A stretch of 64,000 nucleotides of DNA, taken from positions 124,001 to 188,000 of the forward strand of contig CAWIVH010000017.1 of the NCBI GenBank assembly GCA_963839475.1, in the 5' to 3' direction. The notes under the pieces were generated by a model, which did not search any database, had not been told where the DNA came from, and was given only the letters and a program-made list of their open reading frames with translations. Position 1 is the first letter of the stretch. Every line of letters starts with the position of its first letter. The stretch is from CAWIVH01 sp963839475 (GTDB lineage: Bacteria > Acidobacteriota > UBA6911). The translations under genes and the position numbers were made by a program. Shown here piece after piece: positions 18,172-28,527 of the stretch.

Positions 18172-19578
18172 CTAAAATTGAAAATAAATAAACTTGCTCT
18201 GGCCACCCGTTTGGAAAGTGGTCCTCATGAACAGCAGGCAGGTGAAAACAAGTGCACCCGCCAAAACAGAGTGCCAACCTCTGATTTTGCCTGAATCGAT
18301 CCATTCCTTGGAATTTGGAGCAGCGTTTACGAAAACAACCAGTGCCGCAAGCATAGACCAGTGGAGCAGATCGATATGCGAACCACTCAAGCTTTTCGCT
18401 CCTGTGTTAGGAAACGAAAGCATGGAGGCCAGAACGGAAATGGCAAAGGATACATCACGGGCACGGAAAAGCACCCAACCCGCAATAACAGCAATAAAGG
18501 TAATTGACCGGGCGATTCCAGCCGGCATTGGCCGACGAAAGCTCTGCCACCAGTAGACCAACATCAGCAGCACACCGTGGTAAGCTCCCCACAATAGGAA
18601 AGTCCATCCCGCTCCATGCCACAAGCCGCACAGGAGCATGGTCAGAAGAATACTCGCCACCTGCATCGGGAGCGTCCTGAAAGCAAAAGCCAAGGGCGTA
18701 TAGACATAGTCGCGAAGGAATTGTGAGAGTGTCATATGCCAGCGTTGCCAGAAATCGATGATGGAGACGGACTTGTATGGAGAATTGAAGTTCTCGGGCA
18801 GACGCACGTTGAAAAACAGCGCCATGCCGATCGCCATGTCAGTGTATCCCGAAAAATCAAAATACAATTGCATCGTGTAGGCCAGGGCTCCAAACCATGC
18901 CTGCAGACAGCCAACCGGGGGTGCGACGCTATCGAAAACCGCATTGGCCCACGGGGCACACATGTCGGCAATGAGCACCTTCTTGCTTAGTCCCAGAGAA
19001 AAAAGCAACACTCCCGTGTTCACGTTTTCATAATTCCAACGCTTGGCTTCCGGCCGAGTGAGTTGCTGCGATACATCACCGTAATGCACAATTGGGCCGG
19101 ATATCAGGTGCGGGAAGAAGGCTATGAACTGGAGGTAACGTGGGAGATTCACTTCCCGGATCTCGCCCTGGGCGATATCCACAAGAAAGGCGATTTGAGT
19201 AAAGGTATAAAATGAAATACCCAAAGGCAGCGCTACCCCTAACAATGGAAGATTTTGCCCTGAAACGGAGTTTAAAATGCCTATAATAAAGTTAGTATAT
19301 TTGAAGTATCCCAATGCAATTAGGTTTCCAGCAATCCCGATGAAAAGAATTAGTCCGTTCTGTCTTTTATTAAGAAAGTATCCCAGCGAATAATTGAAAA
19401 AGATGCTGACTAGAAGGACAAAGACGATATGCCAATCGCGGAAGGCGTAGAATACCAGAGACATCACTACAAGAATGCCAGAGGCCAGCCTAGTCCAGGC
19501 AAATCGTGTGGCAAGGAAATATAAAACCAGGGCCAGTGGAAGAAATCGGAAAATAAAATCATAACTATTGAAAAGCAC
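18172..19578 (-). CDS. MBOAT-family membrane O-acyltransferase (AlgI/DltB-like)
   Basis: The 468-residue polytopic protein has the family motif RWHMTLSQFLRDYVYTPL and the catalytic-histidine segment GLWHGAGWTFLLWGAYHG. MBOAT proteins of this type move an acyl group across the membrane to a partner that modifies an exported polymer. The start is GTG at 19578, preceded by GGGAGGAA. It sits between the SGNH-like partner gene upstream and the carrier/ligase genes downstream, all in one direction. Whether the transferred group is acetyl (AlgI-like) or comes from the carrier protein (DltB-like) is open; the adjacent carrier and ligase favour the second. Confidence 0.92.
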   Translation of the reverse strand: MLFNSYDFIFRFLPLALVLYFLATRFAWTRLASGILVVMSLVFYAFRDWHIVFVLLVSIFFNYSLGYFLNKRQNGLILFIGIAGNLIALGYFKYTNFIIGILNSVSGQNLPLLGVALPLGISFYTFTQIAFLVDIAQGEIREVNLPRYLQFIAFFPHLISGPIVHYGDVSQQLTRPEAKRWNYENVNTGVLLFSLGLSKKVLIADMCAPWANAVFDSVAPPVGCLQAWFGALAYTMQLYFDFSGYTDMAIGMALFFNVRLPENFNSPYKSVSIIDFWQRWHMTLSQFLRDYVYTPLAFAFRTLPMQVASILLTMLLCGLWHGAGWTFLLWGAYHGVLLMLVYWWQSFRRPMPAGIARSITFIAVIAGWVLFRARDVSFAISVLASMLSFPNTGAKSLSGSHIDLLHWSMLAALVVFVNAAPNSKEWIDSGKIRGWHSVLAGALVFTCLLFMRTTFQTGGQSKFIYFQF

Positions 19579-19728
19579 CGAAGTTTTTTCCTCCCAAGCA
19601 ACACTACCCTGGAATTCCGACAGGAAACATGCGTATTTACTTCCACCTGATCCAAAAATAGATGATGAGTCTCTTCCGAAGATCCGCTGCCGGCCTGTCT
19701 GGGCATCCGCGCAAATCGGGCTTGCAGC

Positions 19729-21984
19729 TTAATCCTTCCAGAGAATCCGTGGGTTTCTCACATCCGCAATGGCCCCCGGCTCTGGAGCGATCAGTCCGGC
19801 GAATACCCACTCCTTTTCGCCGGATGAAGGATAGGATCCAAATTCGAATGGGATATGGATTTTCTGAGCTTCCTGCCTGTTCGTATCCATGGGCACCAGG
19901 GGTGGCATATAAGCGAGCGATATATAGGCATTTGTGATCACACCGGCCGACACCTTCCCAGGCCTGGAGAACTGGCAGGTAAGTTCCAGCACCCCTCTGC
20001 GATGAAGGCGGTTTCCCTCCAGCTTCAGAGCCCACACTCCGTTTATGGTATTAAAATCGACGCGGGCCACCCCGTTCGCTACCTTCACTTGAGGCGCCGT
20101 CCAGCCCGTACCAACAAAATTCTTGGGATCAATCTCTTCTGCCTGGATTCCCACGATCTGATCCAGGGGAGCGATGCGATTGAGCCGCCAGGAAACCGCG
20201 TCACCGCTGGCAGGAACGGTGCAGTTTCGAACGATGATACCTGCCTCCACATCCAGAACTACAACCGTTAACCCTTTCTGAATATTAAGCACCTCTCCAT
20301 CGATTTTCAATTCGGTGGTCTCGCCCAAAGGCGCTGTACTCGCACCGCTTTTGAGCGCAATTTCAATCGGAGACTTAGCCCCGGAACCCAATGCGTCACC
20401 TCGATGGTAAATCAGGCTCGCCGACAACCGGCCTCTTTCGACACGCTCAACTCTTGAATAGCGCCCGGTTCCAAGAATTCCGACACGAAATCCATCCCCT
20501 GCAAGAAAGCGTTTGAAGGACTCGGGAAAGTACTTCGGGGGTTCCATATTAAACCGGTTCGTTCCCGACGCTACTAGAAGAAATATATGGTCCTCATACT
20601 GCTTAACCAGAGAGTCCAGCGATACAAGGCCTCTGGATACTTCGTCTCCCCAATAACCAGCTGGCAGCAGCCTCAAATCCAGGTTGCGGTCGTCGTAATA
20701 GACCTTTATCCCCATTTTTTGGCGACGAATTATTTCATCCAGCGTAATCAGGTCCGGGTGGTCAACCGTAGATTCGCTGAGATATTTGAATTGGACGCCG
20801 GGCTCGCCTCGCAGGAGATTGCCGTCAGTCAATTCCATGGCAGGCCCCGGCATGACGAATAATGCATTTTCCGCGAGACCAACCCTCGCGATCCGGAGTT
20901 GCGGTCGCAAGTATTGAATCAATTTTTCAGTGCGAATACGGCGCCCTGCAGGAGAAACGTGATAGCAGGTCTCCATATAGAGCGCGTGCGGAAAGGAAAA
21001 ATCCTGTATGGCGCCGAGCACCGGGATTCCCAACTTTCTATATAAATCCTCCAGGTAGCGCATTCTCGCAGCAGCCTGATCCACAGCCTTACCTTCACCC
21101 AAATACCCATTCGGCCAGGTAGCCATAAGCTCGATCCCCTCGGACCTGGCCCATTGGACAAACTCGCGCAGCACTTGAACCTTTGAGGGGTGCGCGGCAT
21201 CAACAGGACCGGCCAAACCAATATCCTTGAGCTGTGCTTTGAGAACCCGGATATCTCCGTTGCGGCTCAAAAACGGCCACGCAAAGCTAGCAATCGGCTG
21301 CTCTTTCTTGGTGAGGATGTCCCACAGATTCGATATGGACTTCTCATATTTGGAAATTGGCGTCTGGTAGATGGCAATCATTGCCGGCCATCCCATTTTG
21401 ATGATTCCAAGCTTGTCGTAGCTCCACATGTAATCCCATTGCATGGGTAACGGAATCGGAGATGGGTCGCCGAGCATTTCGTATTCGAGAGCAAGCAAAA
21501 CTCGATCCCCGTGATGCAGAATCTTTTTAGAACGGGACAGTATGAAATCCAGTCCGGTTCCCGCGTGAGTGGCATAATTGACGGTCGGGATTCCCAGCTT
21601 GCGTTCGATTAGTTCTGCATCAATGCCGAAAAGCGCGCCCGATCCGCCAAGCACCACCAACCGCGATGAACCCCTGCCATCTGCCCGCATTGCAGCAACA
21701 TCTTTGCGCTGAAAGAGTCCATGCAACCATCTGCAGTCATATCCATCATAACGATTTAGCACCAGGAGCGAAGCGAGAGGGAATACAACGGTTGCCATAA
21801 CGAGGATCGTTAAAAGCCACTTCAAGCCAAAGAATGGACTGGAAAGCACATTGCTCTCGGGCAGAACTGCATCCTGTTTTCCCGGAGACGCTTGATCTGC
21901 TTGCATTGCCGGAGTTTTGGTTTTCCGTCCTTCGCCGAGTCTGTTGGGTGCATATCGTGGTTTTGAACGTCGTTTATGGGCCAT
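19729..21984 (-). CDS. Membrane-anchored SGNH-like protein, partner of the MBOAT transferase
   Basis: The 751-residue protein has a basic, proline-rich N-terminus and one transmembrane segment near residues 55-75. The extracytoplasmic domain begins with VVLGGSGALFGID (block-I-like, predicted Ser nucleophile) and contains CYHVSPAGRRI, resembling the His block of SGNH/DltD/AlgX-type proteins. The remaining 350 residues are beta-rich; two stretches (about 425-520 and 555-610) vaguely resemble ILEI/PANDER-type domains, which I hold at low confidence. As first gene of the ligase/carrier/MBOAT set it is the likely extracytoplasmic acyltransferase, comparable to DltD. No precise match to a named family was recognised for the C-terminal half. 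Confidence 0.65.
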   Translation of the reverse strand: MAHKRRSKPRYAPNRLGEGRKTKTPAMQADQASPGKQDAVLPESNVLSSPFFGLKWLLTILVMATVVFPLASLLVLNRYDGYDCRWLHGLFQRKDVAAMRADGRGSSRLVVLGGSGALFGIDAELIERKLGIPTVNYATHAGTGLDFILSRSKKILHHGDRVLLALEYEMLGDPSPIPLPMQWDYMWSYDKLGIIKMGWPAMIAIYQTPISKYEKSISNLWDILTKKEQPIASFAWPFLSRNGDIRVLKAQLKDIGLAGPVDAAHPSKVQVLREFVQWARSEGIELMATWPNGYLGEGKAVDQAAARMRYLEDLYRKLGIPVLGAIQDFSFPHALYMETCYHVSPAGRRIRTEKLIQYLRPQLRIARVGLAENALFVMPGPAMELTDGNLLRGEPGVQFKYLSESTVDHPDLITLDEIIRRQKMGIKVYYDDRNLDLRLLPAGYWGDEVSRGLVSLDSLVKQYEDHIFLLVASGTNRFNMEPPKYFPESFKRFLAGDGFRVGILGTGRYSRVERVERGRLSASLIYHRGDALGSGAKSPIEIALKSGASTAPLGETTELKIDGEVLNIQKGLTVVVLDVEAGIIVRNCTVPASGDAVSWRLNRIAPLDQIVGIQAEEIDPKNFVGTGWTAPQVKVANGVARVDFNTINGVWALKLEGNRLHRRGVLELTCQFSRPGKVSAGVITNAYISLAYMPPLVPMDTNRQEAQKIHIPFEFGSYPSSGEKEWVFAGLIAPEPGAIADVRNPRILWKD

Positions 21985-22244
21985 ATCAATAATGGGTTCG
22001 GTTTGAGATAAGGAGGCAAAATAACACTTAGCGCATTATTATTCAAACGCTCGATAAAACGCTTCGCTACGTCAGACCTTCTTGGGGCGAGAGCAAAACA
22101 AAATTCCTCTAGAAGCTGGATAAGATTCGGCACAATCCGCTAATTCCAGCTGCGATTTCAAATGGATGCATTATCGGAGACCGCTGCTTTTTCCAGGAGG
22201 GGATTTTAGTCCATGGTTACCGGCTGAGGACCCATCGGCCGTTG

Positions 22245-22643
22245 TCAGTTCGAGCCCAAATTACGCAACAGCAGCGACACATGCCCCTTGGTATAGCGGA
22301 TTCCAAATTCGCGCTCGATCCAATCCGCGACCAGGACGGCTGTCCATGTTTGCGCGTTATATCCATTCCTTTCCGGACCGTCTCTCAAAACGATCTGAAG
22401 CTGATCCATCTGTTCGCTCGAGAGCCTCGCTTTTCGGCCTGCACGTCCCGCTTTCTTGAGCCCGTCACGGCCCTTGAGGTGCAACTCTCTGGCCCAGCGA
22501 TTTACCGATTGGCGGTGCACACCAACACGACGGGCAACTTCGGCCTCCGAATAACCATTATCCAGCAACCGCGCCGCTTTCATGCGCCGCTTTTCCAGAG
22601 CGCCAAAATCCCGTTTCACTCCAGCCGGATTTCCCATGCGCAT
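22245..22643 (-). pseudogene. IS630-type transposase, N-terminal DNA-binding part only
   Basis: The product has a helix-turn-helix (YSEAEVARRVGVHRQSVNRW) and a winged-helix part ending in IEREFGIRYTKGHVSLLLRNLG. This is the standard N-terminal region of IS630-family transposases. The frame stops just where the DDE endonuclease domain should begin, and no DDE motif was found in the roughly 260 bases downstream, so this looks like a truncated insertion-sequence remnant. The start is uncertain: the frame continues upstream to 22769, but the family N-terminus fits a start near 22643. Free-standing winged-helix proteins of this type also exist, so a regulator cannot be excluded. Confidence 0.65.
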
Positions 22644-23071
22644 GATGGTAGCACACATGAAATTGCGTGTGACTATATCATCGGATGTACGAGCGCATTG
22701 CTCCCGGTTACCGTTGGCTGATCTGGGTCGCATATCCACAGAACGCGGTCGTCGGCGGTCAAAGATCAAGATCGAGGTCCGCGACCAAGCAAAATATGGG
22801 ATATCAGGCCAAAAATCTTAAACAGCACCGGTTATCGATAGCTGCCGACCCCGCTTGCCGGGGCGTATGCAGGGCTGCCCAACGCGATCGGTAGCAGATA
22901 ACAAAAATCCTTGGAAAAAACGGATCCTCGCAGTTCCCATTCTGATCATGATTTTGGTGGTTGGAAGTTCCCCTACCGGAATTACAGTTTATCTTTACGG
23001 ATCTTTGATTAGAGCCTTATAATGCAGCCATCGGCCTTCAGATCCAGAGTGTACTTCCGAGGGAGGACTCT

Positions 23072-26000
23072 ATGCGATCCGCTATCCCGCGATTGCTTTT
23101 CCTGATCTGTTTGATTTTCACGGCACTGTCTGCCTCTGTGCTTTTGGCGGCACCGATCAAAAATCATCCCATAACCCTCTCACAGCCCAATGGTGCGCAA
23201 ATCAACTGCTTCCTCAGCGGGGATGAGTATTTCCATTGGGTGCACGACCGGGATGGCTACACCATCGTCCAGGATCTCCAGACCGGCTACTACACCTATG
23301 CGATTTTGGTCGATGGCATTCCTTCCCCTTCGAGTTATGTTGTGGGTGAAGCCGATCCTGCTTCGGCGGGATTCGTCAAAAATCTGATGCCCTCCCAGGA
23401 AAGGTTGGCCGAATGGAGCCAGCAATCCAGGACCGCAACATCCTTCAATCAGGAGCGCCCATTCAACATGCCGACGAAGGGCGCGATATCCAATATTGTG
23501 ATCCTCGTGCGATTCAGTGACGAAACGGAGTTTTCCACCGGAATCGGATATTATGAAAATATGTTCAACTCCGATGCCGCCGGTGCAAATTCAATGCGCA
23601 ATTATTTTCGCGAGGCCTCCTACAATCAACTTACGATCGACTCCAGCTTTTATCCGGCGCCTGTGGGCGGAGCGGTGGTTTCGTATCAGGACGCTCATCC
23701 AAGGCGATACTACCAGCCCTATAGCTCGACAAATCCGGAAGGATACCAGGGAGGAAACGACGGCCAGGAAAGAGCCGAAAGAGAAGAGGCGCTTGCGGCG
23801 GGCGCCATCAATGCGATCAGTACACAGGTGCCCTCTTCGCTCGCGATCGACATAGATGGCGATGGCAACGTGGATAGCATGGCCTTGATCATCAAGGGGC
23901 AGCCCGATGCCTGGGGATCACTCCTTTGGCCCCACATGCATTCGTCGAACAGCCTGAATGCATCGATAAATGGAAAACAAGTGCACTCCTACAATCTCCA
24001 GATGGAAGCCCTCGTCGACAATTATGTTCTCTGCCATGAAATGGGTCACTCTCTCGGGGCCCCTGATCTCTACAATTATTATTCCGGGGGGGATCCGGCC
24101 ACCTACTGGGATCTGATGGCCGAAACTGGGAATCCCCCGGTCCATATGAGCGCGTATATCAAATCCCGCTACTGCAAGTGGATTGACACGATTCCCACGG
24201 TCAGCTCGGCGGGCACGTACACCATACGCCCGCTGACGTCAGCCACTCAAAATGCATACCGGATCAATTCACCAAAATCATCCACGGAGTACTACATTGT
24301 CGAGTTCCGCAAAAAAACATCGCTCTTTGAGAACAGTCTGCCTGGAGAAGGACTGATCATCTACAGGATCAATACCGCTCAGGACGGCCAGGGCAATTGG
24401 AATGGGCCGCCGGATGAGCTCTACATCTATCGCGCCCTTCGAAGCGGCAATCTATGGTATCACAACGTAGGAAACGCTCATTTCAGCGCCGACGTGGGTA
24501 GGACGGCCATCAACAATTTCACCGATCCCTCGGGGTTGCTTTCCAATGGAAGCGCCGGGGGACTCGATATTGCCAACATTTCTGCAGTCGGCGACACCAT
24601 GACTTTCACGGTGGGCAGCCCGCCTCCCTCCCTGCAGGCACAGATAACCAGCGTGTCCAATTCGACCTGGCATTCGATGTGCAATACCGTGCGGTTGTAT
24701 GCGTCGATCCGGAACACCGGCGCCGAGCCACTGCCGGCCGCTGCTTCCGTATGGTTCTGGGTGGAAGGTCCCGGAGTCACCAATCCCTGGGTAGGGTCTA
24801 CTCCTCTCGCCGGATTATCCTACGCGGCCCAGAACAACTTCCAGTTTGACTGGAGAATCCCTTGTCTCGCGGCATCCGGGACCTACACTTTCTGGGCTCG
24901 CGTGTACATTGGAAGCACCGCCATCTCAGAATGGAGCGCCAGCCAGTCCTTTACACCAGCCACTACTCCAGTGATGGCCCAAATCACAAGCCTTTACCCC
25001 GTGAGCAACGCCACCGTCGGCGGGAGGGCCACGCTGTGGGCGGAAGTCAAAAACATCGGATCTGTCATCCTGCAGCTGCCGTCCGTCCAGTTTTACGCCA
25101 GCGGACCGGGTTTCGACTATTCCTGGGTGGGATATGCCTACGTGAACGGACTGGCGGTAGGCGAGAGCAAATGGGTTTCCTTCGATTGGACCATTCCTAA
25201 CGCAGCCTCCGGAGGTACCTATACCTACTGGGCTATCGTGCAGGGAAATTCAGGAAATATCTCCGACTGGAGCTATGGTCAGACCTTCTCCGTCACGAGT
25301 GGCGTCTCTGCCTCAATTATCGGTCTGTACCCGGTCTATGGCGCCAAGGCTGGAGGATCCGGAACCCTCTGGGTCCAGGTCAAGAATACGGGCGGACAGA
25401 TATTGCCCACTGACGCCGCCGCATGGTTCTGGGTTTCGGGACTTTCCGATCCGTGGGTGGGTTACGCCTCGGTGTCGGGGCTCGAACCCGGGAGGGAGGC
25501 CTGGTATTCCTTCGTCTGGAATATTCCCAGGAACCAGACTCCAGGATCCTACACCTACTGGGCGCGCGCCTATGTTGGATCCACAGCTCTATCGGAATGG
25601 AGCACTGGACAGGACTTCACGATCGCGGCCGCCACAGTCTTATCGACCCAAATCCTGAGTCTGGCACCGGTGGAAGGTGCTTCGCTCGGATCGGTCGCGA
25701 AACTGAAGGCTCAGGTAAAAAATACCGGCAACGTGGCGCTGCCGTCGAATGCTTTGGTCTGGTTTTTGGTTTCGGGTTCCTTCTTCGACGATTCCTGGGT
25801 GGGATCATCCTCCGCTGCAGGCTTGGCTGTGGGGCAGTCAGCCTGGTTTGAATATGCATGGACCATACCCGGCAGCCTGACGGCTGGCCAGTATGCCTTT
25901 AAAGCGGGTGTCTATGCCGGAAACACCGCAATCTCCGACCTGAGCGCAGAGCAACCCTTCACCATCGGGAGCAGTATCGGGGTAACCATCGATTTTGTCA

Positions 26001-26635
26001 CGGTGCCGGCAGGTGAGTTCCAGATGGGATCGAGCGCCCAATGCGAGAATCCTGTGCATCGGGTCATAATCAGCAGATCTTTCCAGATTGGCAAATATGA
26101 AGTTACCCAGGGTCAGTGGAAGGCGGTGATGGGTAACAACCCGAGTTATTTTACAGGCGACGACACCCTTCCCGTCGATAGAGTCTCGTGGGATGATGTG
26201 CAGCGCTTCATCGCCGCATTAAATGCCCGGAATGACGGCTATCAATACCGGCTTCCGACAGAAGCGGAGTGGGAATATGCTGGCCGTGCGGGGACGACGG
26301 GAGACTTTGCCGGCATTCTCGATGAAATGGCCTGGTACGCGGGCAATTCGGGAAATAAGACTCATCCGGCCGGCACAACCCGGCCGAACGCATGGGGCAT
26401 TTACGATATGCACGGGAATGTATGGGAATGGGTGAGCGACTATTGGAGTTGCACCTATTATTCCAGCAGTCCCATCACCGATCCCACGGGACCTGCGTCG
26501 GGTCCCGGGCGCGTTTATCGTGGCGGCGGTTGGGCCACCTCCGCGAGTTATTGCCGTTCGGCATTCCGTTATTACTATATTCCGGCCGTAAAAGTAAATG
26601 ACGTCGGATTTCGCCTGGTAAGAACAGCGCGGTAG
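23072..26635 (+). CDS. Secreted M6-family metalloprotease with four repeats and an FGE-like domain
   Basis: The 1187-residue precursor has a signal peptide (residues 1-27). The peptidase domain shows zinc ligands in HEMGHSLGAPD at residue about 322, the pattern of M6 (immune inhibitor A-like) proteases. Four beta-sandwich modules of about 111 residues start near residues 522, 636, 747 and 859, each with WVG and TYTYWA-like strings, resembling CARDB-type adhesion modules. The C-terminus (from about 971) is a SUMF/FGE-like domain. It keeps SYCRSAFR, so one of the two catalytic cysteine positions is present, but Thr stands at the other, making formylglycine synthesis doubtful. The start is fixed by GGGAGGA. 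It is probably exported to degrade extracellular protein, with the tail binding a surface or glycan. Confidence 0.88.
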   Translation: MRSAIPRLLFLICLIFTALSASVLLAAPIKNHPITLSQPNGAQINCFLSGDEYFHWVHDRDGYTIVQDLQTGYYTYAILVDGIPSPSSYVVGEADPASAGFVKNLMPSQERLAEWSQQSRTATSFNQERPFNMPTKGAISNIVILVRFSDETEFSTGIGYYENMFNSDAAGANSMRNYFREASYNQLTIDSSFYPAPVGGAVVSYQDAHPRRYYQPYSSTNPEGYQGGNDGQERAEREEALAAGAINAISTQVPSSLAIDIDGDGNVDSMALIIKGQPDAWGSLLWPHMHSSNSLNASINGKQVHSYNLQMEALVDNYVLCHEMGHSLGAPDLYNYYSGGDPATYWDLMAETGNPPVHMSAYIKSRYCKWIDTIPTVSSAGTYTIRPLTSATQNAYRINSPKSSTEYYIVEFRKKTSLFENSLPGEGLIIYRINTAQDGQGNWNGPPDELYIYRALRSGNLWYHNVGNAHFSADVGRTAINNFTDPSGLLSNGSAGGLDIANISAVGDTMTFTVGSPPPSLQAQITSVSNSTWHSMCNTVRLYASIRNTGAEPLPAAASVWFWVEGPGVTNPWVGSTPLAGLSYAAQNNFQFDWRIPCLAASGTYTFWARVYIGSTAISEWSASQSFTPATTPVMAQITSLYPVSNATVGGRATLWAEVKNIGSVILQLPSVQFYASGPGFDYSWVGYAYVNGLAVGESKWVSFDWTIPNAASGGTYTYWAIVQGNSGNISDWSYGQTFSVTSGVSASIIGLYPVYGAKAGGSGTLWVQVKNTGGQILPTDAAAWFWVSGLSDPWVGYASVSGLEPGREAWYSFVWNIPRNQTPGSYTYWARAYVGSTALSEWSTGQDFTIAAATVLSTQILSLAPVEGASLGSVAKLKAQVKNTGNVALPSNALVWFLVSGSFFDDSWVGSSSAAGLAVGQSAWFEYAWTIPGSLTAGQYAFKAGVYAGNTAISDLSAEQPFTIGSSIGVTIDFVTVPAGEFQMGSSAQCENPVHRVIISRSFQIGKYEVTQGQWKAVMGNNPSYFTGDDTLPVDRVSWDDVQRFIAALNARNDGYQYRLPTEAEWEYAGRAGTTGDFAGILDEMAWYAGNSGNKTHPAGTTRPNAWGIYDMHGNVWEWVSDYWSCTYYSSSPITDPTGPASGPGRVYRGGGWATSASYCRSAFRYYYIPAVKVNDVGFRLVRTAR
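24635..25975 (+). repeat. Four in-gene modules of about 335 bases
   Basis: Units begin near 24635, 24977, 25311 and 25647. Protein-level similarity is clear (openings such as AQITSLYPV and ASIIGLYPV), while the DNA has diverged, pointing to older duplication than in the neighbouring repeat gene at 7.1 kb. Confidence 0.7.
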
Positions 26636-26908
26636 GGCCGGGAGTGCAGCAGGGAAAACCGCAAGAAAAGGTGGATGTGGACGCCAGGGCATTCATTCGC
26701 CGCCTCCCCCTGCACGTACTGCCCACGGCTATTTTGGCTTCCGGGCGAAGTCTCCCTGCTCCGACACAGGGGCTCTATACTGGGATTCCCTCGAAAGATC
26801 GGTAAAGCCGCACATTCATCAAACGGTAGCATCGGAAGCCGGCAATATCCGAAGAACCCGATTGGACCCCAGGCTGCCCATTTGATGAGTGTTAGCCGTC
26901 AGGCTCCA

Positions 26909-28018
26909 TCAGGTTCCATTCCCTTCTTGCATCGTTCCATTACTTGAATTTGAGAAGCCTAAGCCCGAAGTCGAACAACTGCCACGCGCATCCAGGGGTA
27001 GCGTGATCGAAAAGACGCTTCCGGAGTTGGGACGACTTTCGATCGAAATATCACCACCCAACAAGCGGCATAACTTGCGGGTGATGGTGAGTCCCAAGCC
27101 AATTCCCGCATGCTTGCTGGCCGAAGAATTCTCGGCCCTTTCGAAGGGTTCGAATATGCGATGAATCAATTCCTCCGAAATACCGATGCCGTTATCAGTG
27201 ATACGGAGAACCAGGTTTCCAGGATTGGAAATTCCACCGCCCGCGCAAATGGATGCATCCAGCTTTACGCACCCTTTCTCGGTAAATTTTGCGGCATTGC
27301 TTAATATATTGGATAAGGCGTGCCTTACCTTCGCCGCATCCGAGTACATGTGCCCCAGGTTTCCCGGAATGCTTATTTCGAGCCGATTTTGATTTCTGCT
27401 CATCTTTGGCCGGCACATTTCGATAGCCTCATGAAGCACAGTCGATATGTCGAACTCACCGAGGTCGAGGCCCGCTCGCCCGTCCTCGATCCGGGCCAGT
27501 TCCAGAACGTTCTCGACCAGTCCCAACATGTCTTCGCCGGCCGCGCGAATGCTTGCCATGTCAGCTGAAAGCGATGAATCACCTGAGGCCTGGATCTCCT
27601 CTTGTACAATCTCGCTGTAGCCTATGATGTGGTTCAGCGGAGTCCGCAGCTCGTGGCTCATATTGGCCAGAAAGGCATCCTTGGCTCTGCTGTCAGCCTC
27701 AGCCTTCTGCCTGGCCTTTGTCAGGTCCTCAATGGTTATCCGGCCAAGATAAACGACAACGTAAACGAACAGAGCGCCGAAAAGAAAAACCACTCCAGTC
27801 AGTAAGATGATGTATTGGCCAAGTCCGGCAAATATCATCGCAACTACGGCCAGATATCCGGAAAAGAAAAAGATCATCAGGAATATGAGTAGATGCCATA
27901 ATCGCAAATATTTGCCGCCGGCCAGCAACGAGAGCACCCTGCGAGTTGCCAGGATCGACAGGAGCATCACTCCAGCCCCGGCCAGGATAAGTATTGCAGT
28001 TGAGGTTTGGCTGGCCAT
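26909..28018 (-). CDS. Membrane-bound hybrid-type sensor histidine kinase
   Basis: The 369-residue protein has an N-terminal membrane region with four hydrophobic segments (about residues 5-95) and no large periplasmic sensor loop. The HisKA dimerisation domain has the H-box ANMSHELRTPLNH with His122. The catalytic ATPase domain has the N-box SNILSNAAKFT and the G-boxes ITDNGIGIS and GIGLGLTI. No receiver domain follows, and no response regulator gene is adjacent, so it is an orphan kinase. It probably senses a signal within or at the membrane. The Shine-Dalgarno sequence is weak. The 273 bases between its stop and the M6 protease gene show no clear terminator. Confidence 0.88.
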   Translation of the reverse strand: MASQTSTAILILAGAGVMLLSILATRRVLSLLAGGKYLRLWHLLIFLMIFFFSGYLAVVAMIFAGLGQYIILLTGVVFLFGALFVYVVVYLGRITIEDLTKARQKAEADSRAKDAFLANMSHELRTPLNHIIGYSEIVQEEIQASGDSSLSADMASIRAAGEDMLGLVENVLELARIEDGRAGLDLGEFDISTVLHEAIEMCRPKMSRNQNRLEISIPGNLGHMYSDAAKVRHALSNILSNAAKFTEKGCVKLDASICAGGGISNPGNLVLRITDNGIGISEELIHRIFEPFERAENSSASKHAGIGLGLTITRKLCRLLGGDISIESRPNSGSVFSITLPLDARGSCSTSGLGFSNSSNGTMQEGNGT

Positions 28019-28380
28019 ATATGAAATTCATTTCGGAGATCGGGGGCAAATTGCCGGGCAGAAGGAGGTTGACCTTGAGGATCACCATCCTGCTTCCAGC
28101 CGGTTTCCCCGATCGGGCGCTGCCTGTTTTGTGCCGCTATTGGATTGACTCTGTCCTATAGATTATCCTGGGTGATGGTCCGCAAGAAGCAGATTCTGGC
28201 ATCGGGCCAGATTCGGATTTCGGAATGGGACCGGGGAGAAAGTCCTTTGGGGACACACGATCATGGAACAGGATTTCCTATCAGCCAGTCCGGATCAGGC
28301 GATTGAAGTCGGAATAGCTCTTCCCGACTATCCCCGATTGGGGAGACGGGGAATGAAATCCCGGTGTCATAGGGCGGCGC
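28019..28380. other. Intergenic region upstream of the sensor kinase
   Basis: Nothing gene-like was found in this stretch between the kinase start and the tRNA terminator. It must contain the kinase promoter on the minus strand, but no confident hexamer pair was identified. Confidence 0.4.
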
Positions 28381-28408
28381 AAAAACTTCAGGGGGCCTCG
28401 CAGCCCCC
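28381..28408 (-). terminator. Intrinsic terminator of the tRNA-fMet transcript
   Basis: On the minus strand a perfect 6-bp GC stem (GGGGGC paired with GCCCCC, loop of 6) is followed after five bases by a run of five T. It lies about 40 bases beyond the tRNA 3' end, the expected position for rho-independent termination. Confidence 0.75.
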
Positions 28409-28450
28409 TTGATTTATAAGGTTTATGATTTTTTTTGCGGTATGAATGCC

Positions 28451-28527
<77 letters not shown>

